64,000 nucleotides of DNA, taken from Oncomelania hupensis (taxonomy: Eukaryota > Mollusca > Gastropoda > Littorinimorpha > Pomatiopsidae). The first letter of the stretch is position 1; every line of letters starts with the position of its first letter. Below the pieces are notes generated by a model. The model searched no databases. It saw only the letters and a program-made list of their open reading frames with translations, and was not told where the DNA came from. Position numbers and translations under genes: made by a program. Location of the stretch: the NCBI GenBank assembly GCA_036898135.1, contig CM072526.1:52960278-53024277 (forward strand), in the 5' to 3' direction. Below, one piece after another: positions 58,888 to 64,000 of the stretch.

Positions 58888-61800
58888 GATACAACATGCA
58901 CCTTATTCGTAAATCAGACTCAAACTGCAGCGACCTGTAACTAACATACATGCTCACATTTAACAGACTCTCTTACAAACATAATAAACACACATTCATC
59001 ACTCGAACAAGTGGTGTCAATGCAAGTCGCTATTAGAAAATGGAAAGCCAATCAAATTTTATTTTTGAAATTTTAGACAGACTGCGTCCAATACCATTAT
59101 TGAAGATAGGGAGGAAACCGGTGTAACCGGAGAAAACCCTCGGTGCCTTGAAAGTCTCGTACTTTACTGTAAGTCACTTAAGTTGGTCCCCTGTGGGGTT
59201 GGAACTCACAACCTTCGGCATAGGAAACCAGCTCACACTGTCCCCTGGGCTACAAGCTCACCCCTAATATTAATAAAAACCAGCTCACACTATCCCCTGT
59301 GCTACAAGGTCACCTCTAATAATAACCAGCTCACACTATCCCCTGTGTTACAAGGTCACCTCTAATAATAACCAGCTCACACTATCACCTGTGTTACAAG
59401 GTCACCTCTAATAATTACCAGCTCACACTATCCCCTGTGCTACAAGGTCACCTCTAATAATAACCAGCTCACACTATCCCCTGTGCTACAAGGTCACCTC
59501 TAATAATAACCAGCTCACACTATCCCCTGTGCTACAAGGTCACCTCTAATAATAACCAGCTCACACTATCCCCTGTGCTACAAGGTCACCTCTAATAATA
59601 ACCAGCTCACACTATCCCCTGTGCTACAAGGTCACCTCTAATAATAACCAGCTCACACTATCCCCTGTGCTACAAGGTCACCTCTAGTAATAACCAGCTC
59701 ACACTATCCCCTGTGCTACAAGGTCACCTCTAATAATAACCAGCTCACACTATCCCCTGTGCTACAAGGTCACCCCTAGTAATAACCAGCTCACACTATC
59801 ACCTGTGCTACAAGGTCACCTCTAATAATAACCAGCTCACACTATCACCTGTGCTACAAGGTCACCTCTAATAATAACCAGCTCACACTATCACCTGTGT
59901 TACAAGGTCACCTCTAATAATAACCAGCTCACACTATCACCTGTGCTACAAGGTCACCTCTAATAATAACCAGCTCACACTATCACTTGTGCTACAAGGT
60001 CACCTCTAATAATAACCAGCTCACACTATCCCCTGTGCTACAAGGTCACCCCTAGTAATAACCAGCTCACACTATAACCTGTGCTACAAGGTCACCTCTA
60101 ATAATAACCAGCTCACACTATCCCCTGTGCTACAAGGTCAGCCCTAATAATAACCAGCTCACACTATCACCTGTGTTACAAGGTCACCTCTAATAATAAC
60201 CAGCTCACACTATCACCTGTGCTACAAGGTCACCTCTAATAATAACCAGCTCACACTATCCCCTGTGCTACAAGGTCACCTCTAATAATAACCAGCTCAC
60301 ACTATCCCCTGTGCTACAAGGTCACCTCTAATAATAACCAGCTCACACTATCACCTGTGCTACAAGGTCACCCCTAGTAATAACCAGCTCACACTATCAC
60401 CTGTGCTACAAGGTCACCTCTAATAATAACCAGCTCACACTATCACCTGTGCTACAAGGTCACCCCTAGTAATAACCAGCTCACACTATAACCTGTGCTA
60501 CAAGGTCACCTCTAATAATAACCAGCTCACACTATCACCTGTGCTACAAGGTCAGCCCTAATAATAACCAGCTCACACTATCACCTGTGCTACAAGGTCA
60601 CCCCTAGTAATAACCAGCTCACACTATCACCTGTGCTACAAGGTCACCTCTAATAATAACCAGCTCACACTATCACCTGTGCTACAAGGTCAGCCCTAAT
60701 AATAACCAGCTCACACTATCACCTGTGTTACAAGGTCACCTCTAATAATAACCAGCTCACACTATCACCTGTGCTACAAGGTCACCTCTAATAATAACCA
60801 GCTCACACTATCACCTGTGCTACAAGGTCACCTCTAATAATTACCAGCTCACACTATCACCTGTGCTACAAGGTCACCTCTAATAATAACCAGCTCACAC
60901 TATCACCTGTGCTACAAGGTCACCTCTAATAATAACCAGCTCACACTATCACCTGTGTTACAAGGTCACCTCTAATAATAACCAGCTCACACTATCACCT
61001 GTGCTACAAGGTCACCTCTAATAATAACCAGCTCACACTATCACCTGTGTTACAAGGTCACCTCTAATAATAACCAGCTCACACTATAACCTGTGCTACA
61101 AGGTCACCTCTAATAATAACCAGCTCACACTATCCCCTGTGCTACAAGGTCACCTCTAATAATAACCAGCTCACACTATCACCTGTGCTACAAGGTCACC
61201 TCTAATAATAACCAGCTCACACTATCACCTGTGCTACAAGGTCACCTCTAATAATAACCAGCTCACACTATCACCTGTGCTACAAGGTCACCTCTAATAA
61301 TAACCAGCTCACACTATCACCTGTGCTACAAGGTCACCTCTAATAATAACCAGCTCACACTATCACCTGTGCTACAAGGTCACCTCTAGTAATAACCAGC
61401 TCACACTGTCACCTGTGCTACAAGGTCACCTCTAGTAATAACCAGCTCACACTGTCACCTGTGCTACAAGGTCAGTCCTAATAACAACCAGCTCACACTA
61501 TCACCTGTGTTACAAGGTCACCTCTAATAATAACCAGCTCACACTATCACCTGTGTTACAAGGTCACCTCTAATAATCACCAGCTCACACTATCACCTGT
61601 GCTACAAGGTCACCCCTAGTAATAACCAGCTCACACTGTCACCTGTGCTACAAGGTCACCCCTAGTAATAACCAGCTCAGCAATCATATGCTTTTAGATC
61701 TGTGAGTTATCTTGATTACAACCTACTTTGGAAAATAATCTACACTAAATGACTTGTATGACTTTGATAGACATTTTTTTTGTTTTGTTTATAGTACCAC

Positions 61801-63230
61801 TACATTTATAACGAATTACTGAAAACCAAATATGCATAAGTAAAGTTTTTAAAAAAACTACCAATTTGAAAAGAGACAAGCAAAACTACGTACACTGCAA
61901 ACTCTTGTGCGCTTTTCCCCAAATCACCTATCACGTTGAAACTATGGCCATCTGTACCAACACTCATATGTCACCCACTGTCACACATACAACAAACTCA
62001 CATCTATCACTCATACATGTGAAGTAAATTAAAGATAAGAGCAAATTTATCAGTACGAAAGAAAGAAAGAATGGCAGTCAACAATCACTTGACTTGATTT
62101 GAATTTTATTAACTCAAAGCATTTCAATTACTGATCCAAATGGAAACATACTCTGTCATGAAGCTAAAGAGAATTAAGACAGCCTGAGGGGAAAATAACG
62201 TTACCCTCAAATGATGAGCATCGATGAACTTGACACGTGCTGGTCTCCCCTGCTGCACTATTGGGCGCTGGTTCTTCTCAGGCCTCAGGTAGCTGGAGAT
62301 GCCTATAATAATCAAAACAGCACAACAATCCAGTCCTCAGGGTCATATTGCTGCACAAACACTGCAGATCAAAGCCTCCATACCTATCTATCTATTTTTC
62401 TTGATGTTTAAATCAACTTTGTTGTTTGTAGATTATAGTCACACGACACTTTCGCATATAGGTGACTACTGGACCGATTTATACTGACACCAGCGGGCCA
62501 GTTGTTGGTAAAGGGGAAAATAATATGATCACACGTGGACCAATCCGGGATTCGAACCAGCGACCTTTCGGTTACTAGCAAGACGCTCTTACCAACTGAG
62601 CTACCCGGCCCTTTAAATCAACTTTCTTTCCTCCCTTGGCTTGTTTTTATTCCTTGCTCCTTAATGGTTGCTGTACGGCGCTAGCCATTTTGTTTTAAGA
62701 TGGATTTAGCGGATGTGGAAGTCCTTTGGACAAGTTTCAAAGTTTGGACAAGGTTGTTCAGGGAGTTTTTTTTAGTAAGCCTTCAGCCTTCCCAACTCTG
62801 AAGACTTATTTAATTAAAAATGTTAATGTCCTGCAAAACAGTCAAACTGAGATCTCATTCAGATGAAGACTTTTCAATACTGATCGAGTGAAAAGAGACA
62901 ATATCATGCTGAATGAAGAACATTTTAACTATTATAAATTGTACTTGCCTAATACTTCATCAGTGATGATTTAAAATTGCATAGATGTAGATCTCACTAA
63001 CCAAGAGCTCCGGTTGTAGCACATCCCCATGCATACACACGATCTGCACGCCTTGTATTTTCACCAACATATTCCATCACTGTCTCCTTTCTGTCTTCAA
63101 GCTTTAACACTTTTCGCTTCCAATTTCTGGATCCTCTAGTCGCAAGACACAGCAGAGGCGCCTTGTGAAGAAGTTGGCATTGATTGCACGTAATACCTCG
63201 ATACATGATTCTTTGCAAGGACACCATCAT
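44714..63230 (-). CDS. RCC1L: RCC1L (WBSCR16-type mitochondrial RCC1-like protein), complete coding region in 12 exons
   Basis: Exons in transcript order: 63230-63002, 62302-62205, 58811-58682, 55521-55393, 54590-54524, 53324-53270, 52623-52539, 52209-52099, 51640-51482, 47140-46967, 46516-46431, 44791-44714. All have AG/GT borders and agreeing phases; the total is 1401 bases, or 466 codons plus stop, matching vertebrate RCC1L length. The N-terminus is basic with no acidic residues in the first 40 or so (targeting peptide). Then RCC1-type blades: ADRVYAWG, VSCGYGFTVYA, NCGRAHTVIVTEG, VFSLGHNAYGQCGR, VSCGQDHTIFLT, GWGNSEYNQLGL, VWGFGILGKGPALESS, IDCGLGHFAAIT, TWGHNRQGCLGLG, CGVDHTVAM. Known family role: seven-bladed propeller in mitochondria, linked to 16S rRNA/mitoribosome biogenesis and proposed as an OPA1 exchange factor. 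A possible acceptor directly before the ATG suggests an upstream noncoding exon. Confidence 0.95.
45490..45695 (+). mobile_element. SINE-like element (family E), unexpanded copy
   Basis: Shares AAAAAGTGGCCATTTTTCAC, TGTGGTGGTTCAGTG and GTTAAACCTCAATGTT with 19247-19768 but has only one copy of the GGTGGGTATAGGCG segment. Lies in RCC1L intron 11. Confidence 0.8.
45752..46380. repeat. Compound minisatellite (34 and 27 bp units)
   Basis: First about six units of GCAAATGGAAATACATACAG plus AAGACAACATGTTAT, then about 14 units of ACAGAAGACCACATGTTATG plus GCACGGT. Both unit types share the AGAC.ACATGTTATG core, so one array evolved into the other. It ends 50 bp from exon 11. Confidence 0.95.
46431..46516 (-). 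CDS. RCC1L: RCC1L exon 11
   Basis: Acceptor AATGTTTTCAG, donor GTTTGT. Phase 1 to 0. Encodes DKGDLYTWGHNRQGCLGLGF and QENQFFPLK. Confidence 0.93.
46768..46895 (+). repeat. Dispersed repeat F, copy 2 (RCC1L intron)
   Basis: Near-identical to 28727-28860, in the same orientation. Confidence 0.9.
46967..47140 (-). CDS. RCC1L: RCC1L exon 10
   Basis: Acceptor TTGTGTGCAG, donor GTTTGG. Phase 1 to 1. Encodes DQGQAYVWGFGILGKGPALE, VPTMIPETLFGRNE and VVDIDCGLGHFAAIT. Confidence 0.96.
47165..47356. repeat. 21 bp minisatellite, about 8 copies
   Basis: Unit CACAGGCATAAACGACAAAAT with small variants. It starts 25 bp upstream of exon 10 (transcript sense) and abuts the truncated retrotransposon. Confidence 0.93.
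47316..49084 (-). pseudogene. Ty3/Gypsy-like gag plus protease fragment
   Basis: Minus-strand ORF 49084-47723 (453 residues) is a retrotransposon Gag. It has an Arg/Glu-rich coiled-coil N-terminus (residues about 20-110), then a SCAN-like capsid region (PAFFDGKDQIDSYLVRFERF, LLTGQALEVY), a CCHC knuckle (CFTCNSTDHRATNC) and the start of an aspartic protease (VTVLRDSGC). A TGA follows directly, the reading continues in the same frame, and a frameshift then moves it to the 47669-47316 frame, where protease-type sequence (PLYDLMIGNI, VTTRAQ) resumes. Reverse transcriptase, RNase H and integrase are absent, so the copy is dead. SCAN-like capsids are known from Gmr1-type Gypsy elements. It sits in the RCC1L intron in the sense orientation. 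Confidence 0.85.
49085..49340 (-). promoter_or_regulatory. Leader upstream of gag with heat-shock-element-like sites
   Basis: TTCTAGAATGTTCTAGAA at 49123-49140 is four alternating TTC/GAA pentamers, a perfect tetrad heat-shock element pattern. TTCTGGAAAGTTCTTGAC at 49093-49110 has a further three. They lie 9-56 bp upstream of the gag start. LTR borders could not be defined. Binding by HSF is inferred from consensus only. Confidence 0.45.
49717..50440. repeat. 60 bp minisatellite, 12 copies
   Basis: Unit CAGTCCAGTATTACTGTCCA, CCGCAGTCTGCCTACTATCT and TCCACTACAGAGTAACACCA. The 60 bp period keeps several frames open on both strands. Units split into AGAGTAAC, AGTGTAAC and AGTGTAGC blocks in order, showing local spread of variants. 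Confidence 0.97.
50678..51128 (+). mobile_element. tRNA-derived SINE (family A), copy 3
   Basis: Full-length copy with box A-like TCTAATGGTAGTGCTTCGG, box B GGGTTCGAGCCC, body and tail GCGCTATATAAGAACG, and AAATAAATA repeats. In RCC1L intron 9, antisense to the gene. Confidence 0.95.
51232..51400. repeat. (GAA)n microsatellite and purine-rich tract
   Basis: Over 20 GAA repeats, then mixed AAC/GAA/A/G purine runs. Confidence 0.95.
51482..51640 (-). CDS. RCC1L: RCC1L exon 9
   Basis: Acceptor GAGCTACAG, donor GTGAGT. Phase 1 to 1. Encodes SGDVFGWGNSEYNQLGLVTK and CGRVIKAVAGGSICAVLN, the most diagnostic RCC1L blade. Confidence 0.97.
52099..52209 (-). CDS. RCC1L: RCC1L exon 8
   Basis: Acceptor GGTATTTCAG, donor GTATGT. 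Phase 1 to 1. Encodes QGHYDIVSSPTVVQGD and GSGDCVLAVS. Confidence 0.95.
52539..52623 (-). CDS. RCC1L: RCC1L exon 7
   Basis: Acceptor TGTTATAG, donor GTGGGT. Phase 0 to 1. Encodes VSCGQDHTIFLTSSGELYAC then GLGADGQT. Confidence 0.95.
52676..52952. repeat. 40 bp minisatellite, 7 copies (RCC1L intron 6)
   Basis: Unit TTTTGAAAGGCATGGAGAAA plus ATAGCTGATAAACCTCACAG. Confidence 0.94.
53270..53324 (-). CDS. RCC1L: RCC1L exon 6
   Basis: Acceptor GTGTTTTACAG, donor GTACAG. Phase 2 to 0. Encodes KSQIVNVLLKDLPEDIEK; divergent but fits by position, phase and length. Confidence 0.85.
53395..53556 (-). mobile_element. tRNA-derived SINE (family D), copy 2
   Basis: Minus strand: degraded box A-like GGCCTGTGACACAGTTGG, box B-like GGGCTCAAACCCC and body GAGGGTTTTTTCCAGGTACT. 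Aligns to 59098-59258. Confidence 0.75.
53752..53882. repeat. A-rich tract and (TA)n microsatellite
   Basis: About 50 bp of A with T interruptions, then about 75 bp of TA. Confidence 0.96.
53924..54105 (+). repeat. Dispersed repeat G, copy 2
   Basis: Shares CCAGG.TAGCTATA.ATAGC, CTTTCACTGGAAGGGAGG and CAGCAAGCAAA with 39655-39870. One of the two GCTATAAATAGC palindromes is altered to GCTATATATAGC. Confidence 0.88.
54524..54590 (-). CDS. RCC1L: RCC1L exon 5
   Basis: Acceptor TCATTTTGCAG, donor GTAAAC. Phase 1 to 2. Encodes VFSLGHNAYGQCGRPIVEGE then DY. Confidence 0.95.
54917..55441 (-). repeat. 75 bp tandem array of the RCC1L exon 4 end and its donor splice site, 7 copies
   Basis: Each 75 bp unit reads on the minus strand CATGAACTGTGGTAGAGCCC, ACACAGTCATCGTTACAGAA, GGAGCTGGAGGTGAGTTTTG, AGCTGATACGCGCTG. 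The first two thirds encode NCGRAHTVIVTEGAG, the end of RCC1L exon 4, and GGAG/GTGAGT is its donor. Seven copies fit exactly (7 x 75 = 525). The copy at 55367-55441 is the one attached to the rest of exon 4; the other six lie downstream in intron 4 as decoys. No acceptor AG precedes the coding part within a unit, so the extra copies are not complete exons. Confidence 0.95.
55393..55521 (-). CDS. RCC1L: RCC1L exon 4
   Basis: Acceptor TGTTCTGATAG, donor GTGAGT. Phase 1 to 1. Encodes RVLDYIIEPIHIHLPLDKPK then NCGRAHTVIVTEGAG. Both ends of this exon have been tandemly copied into the flanking introns. Confidence 0.94.
55510..55599 (-). repeat. 45 bp duplication of the RCC1L exon 4 acceptor region
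   Basis: Two 45 bp units, minus-strand sense, each with CATTTGACCTTATGTTCTGA TAG and GTCGTGTGTTGGA. Using the outer acceptor puts TGA in frame within about 30 bases, so only the inner one can serve the ORF. Confidence 0.93.
55840..56570. mobile_element. ERRE-bearing fold-back element (family H), copy 3
   Basis: Aligns in parts to 43325-43880, partly in inverted order, as expected for a fold-back element. TGACCTTGA sites occur near 55859 and 55894 and TCAAGGTCA near 56113. Landmarks GTATACACCATCTTACCCAG and GGACTATTTAGGACTCATCT recur in the other copies. Confidence 0.75.
56585..57420 (-). mobile_element. LINE fragment, same family as 22165-25325, single 69 bp unit
   Basis: Minus strand: 3' end has GAGTTATGGGATAGGTTAGG. 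Coding remnants include SLSTVHSFKYFGAIVSDSAF, SRIAQTTAALTRL, then FLYACEAWTLTAVLQRRIQS, MEMRCYRRLLGISYTQHITN and RPKK-region remnants, with several stops and frame changes. Importantly it contains the ETW/EAWTLTA...MRCYRR segment only once. Confidence 0.85.
57421..58195. other. Unassigned AT-rich intron sequence
   Basis: No gene or repeat recognised. Confidence 0.4.
58200..58645 (+). mobile_element. LINE 3' end (CR1/L2-like)
   Basis: Plus strand encodes LRSTSDTRLFAVLSV, a stop, RAFS, a stop, then SIWNKLPVSLRNSFSIQSFK and SSFKLF, the classical C-terminus of CR1/L2-like reverse transcriptases (LR..S.TRL...; .WN.LP..LR...S...FK..LK). After the stop comes a GT-rich stretch, then CTCATGTAAACGCC, TAGGCGCATAAATATTCG and a (AAC)n tail at 58615-58650. 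Confidence 0.85.
58682..58811 (-). CDS. RCC1L: RCC1L exon 3
   Basis: Acceptor TGTGTTGACAG, donor GTGAGG. Phase 0 to 1. Encodes PYMVSCGYGFTVYAVKSEEG and FGTGINTSSQLGYHEV. Confidence 0.96.
58849..58884. repeat. (AAT)n microsatellite
   Basis: AAT run within RCC1L intron 2. Confidence 0.95.
59098..59258 (-). mobile_element. tRNA-derived SINE (family D), copy 3
   Basis: Minus strand: box A-like CTTGTAGCCCAGGGGACAG, box B-like GAGTTCCAACCCCAC and body CGAGGGTTTTCTCCGGTTAC then ACCGG. The tRNA-like 5' end merges directly into the 46 bp array. Confidence 0.85.
59228..61675. repeat. 46 bp minisatellite, about 53 copies, seeded in a SINE head
   Basis: Unit ACCAGCTCACACTATCACCT, GTGCTACAAGGTCACCTCTA and ATAATA. 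On the minus strand each unit carries CTTGTAGCACAGGTGATAG, i.e. the D-arm/box A region of the family D SINE. Variants CCCC/CACC, ACCTCT/ACCCCT/AGCCCT and AATAATA/AGTAATA are interspersed. It fills most of RCC1L intron 2. Confidence 0.97.
62205..62302 (-). CDS. RCC1L: RCC1L exon 2
   Basis: Acceptor TTATTATAG, donor GTAACG. Phase 1 to 0. Encodes ISSYLRPEKNQRPIVQQGRP and ARVKFIDAHHLR. Confidence 0.9.
62437..62617 (-). mobile_element. tRNA-Thr-like SINE (family C), copy 2
   Basis: Minus strand: GGGTAGCTCAGTTGGTAAGA (box A), CTAGTAA at the anticodon loop, GGTTCGAATCCC (box B), then a body matching 5470-5585 (ATATTATTTTCCCC, GCTGGTGTCAG, GTGTGACTATAATCTAC). The tRNA part is better preserved than in copy 1, but the anticodon stem still does not pair. 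Confidence 0.88.
63002..63230 (-). CDS. RCC1L: RCC1L exon 1 (first coding exon)
   Basis: ATG at 63230 (a second ATG follows directly). Donor GTTAGT after 63002, phase 1. The N-terminus is rich in Arg/Lys and has no acidic residue in about 40 positions (MMVSLQRIMYRGITCNQCQL), typical of a mitochondrial presequence. It then reads EYVGENTRRADRVYAWG. CTTTTTGTTTGCAG lies immediately before the ATG and may be the acceptor of a noncoding first exon. Confidence 0.93.
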
Positions 63231-63428
63231 CTGCAAACAAAAAGGAAATGTCTATGAAATTACTTCAATTAGGGGCCAAAGAATGAAAGATTTAGAACAA
63301 ATAAGGAAATTCCTGAATTTTAAAAATATACACTCACCTAATTATTTTTCACTTACACCAACTGTAATCATCATGTTTATAATTGTGTCACACTGGACCA
63401 TTGTAATTTGTGTTAATGTGTTACTTCT

Positions 63429-63984
63429 TCCCATGAAAGTATAAACCGAGGTCTAGTCTGTGCACGCACACATTCCATTGCACAGACTTTAAAGATCCTG
63501 ATGCTCATGTCCTAGATGGACGTGTGTCTGCTACACACATACACCCAGCATGCACACATTCCATGGCACAGACTTTAAAGATCCTGATGCTCATGTCCTA
63601 GAGGGACGTGTGTCTGCCACCACCCAGCACGCACACATTCCATGGTACAGACTTTAAAGATCCTGATGCTCATGTCCTAGAGGGACGTGTGTCTGCCACC
63701 ACCCAGCACGCACACATTCCATGGCACAGACTTTAAAGATCCTGATGCTCATGTCCTAGAGGGACGTGTTTCTGCTACACACATACACCCAGCGCTAAGT
63801 TACTTCTTCCCTATACCTGGTTGCCCACAATTGTGCTCAGTTGTCTGGGCATTAGGCTATATGCGCCCAAAGGCTGCAAGAGAGCTCCTCAGGCGGCTTG
63901 AGTTAGATCTCTTATAAGCAAATGCCTTGAGCAGCTCTCCAGTTGGAAAAGCGCTCTATAAGAACGATTAAATTAATTTTAACT
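63429..63984 (+). mobile_element. tRNA-derived SINE (family A), copy 4, 5' truncated and internally expanded
   Basis: Starts within the body at GAAAGTATAAACCGAGGTCT and ends in the family tail GCGCTCTATAAGAACG. The CATTCCAT...CCTAGA segment is repeated in tandem. Confidence 0.88.
63467..63795 (+). repeat. 78-86 bp tandem repeat inside the SINE, 4 copies
   Basis: Units begin CACACATTCCATGGCACAGA and include CTTTAAAGATCCTGATGCTC and ATGTCCTAGAGGGACGTG. Starts are near 63467, 63553, 63631 and 63709. Other family A copies have this segment once. Confidence 0.93.
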
Positions 63985-64000
63985 AATAAATGATTAGCTA

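Noticed and set aside
62543..62612. tRNA gene on the minus strand
   Set aside because: Good box A and B but a broken anticodon stem, and linked to the same SINE body as the copy at 5397.

Overview
This is eukaryotic nuclear DNA with split genes (GT-AG introns), many SINE/LINE/DNA-transposon fragments and a very large load of micro- and minisatellites. The mix of gene families, tRNA-derived SINEs and multicopy transposon-associated genes suggests a marine lophotrochozoan, most likely a mollusc (gastropod-like). That placement is an inference, not read from a marker gene.

Two host genes can be read exon by exon, and they converge tail to tail. (1) On the + strand at 28438-35970 is a syndecan, the transmembrane heparan-sulfate proteoglycan. 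It has the canonical syndecan transmembrane segment, cytoplasmic tail and C-terminal EFYA. Its ectodomain carries Ser-Gly glycosaminoglycan sites, then a PKD-like domain, two thyroglobulin type-1 domains and a Thr/Pro-rich stalk. The signal-peptide exon was not found. A long, repeat-poor AT-rich stretch (35971 to about 40870) is the probable 3'UTR. (2) On the - strand at 63230-44714 is a complete RCC1L (WBSCR16-type mitochondrial RCC1-like protein) in 12 coding exons. All phases agree and the product is 466 residues.

Layout: 1-28400 is intergenic DNA and/or syndecan intron 1. It holds minisatellites (31, 53, 47, 24, 69 and 36 bp units), tRNA-derived SINEs, a broken transposon-associated nuclease-like gene (7150-8830) and a LINE whose reverse-transcriptase C-terminus contains about 39 in-frame copies of a 69 bp segment. 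28400-36000 is syndecan, with a minisatellite in most introns. 40970-43880 is a nest of transposons: a fold-back element broken by a retroposon with a 13 bp target duplication and by an internally deleted hAT element with TIRs and a near-perfect 8 bp target duplication. 44700-63230 is RCC1L. Its introns contain a Ty3/Gypsy-like gag-protease fragment with heat-shock-element-like sites just upstream of gag, SINEs, LINE tails and eight or more minisatellites.

The strongest theme is that many minisatellites here can be traced to a recognisable local parent: an exon with its splice site (75 bp x 7 and 45 bp x 2 at RCC1L exon 4), a LINE coding segment (69 bp x 39), or SINE segments (46 bp x 53, 24 bp x 13, 78 bp x 4). 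The syndecan-PKD-thyroglobulin architecture and the exon-edge amplification are the two observations I would look at first.
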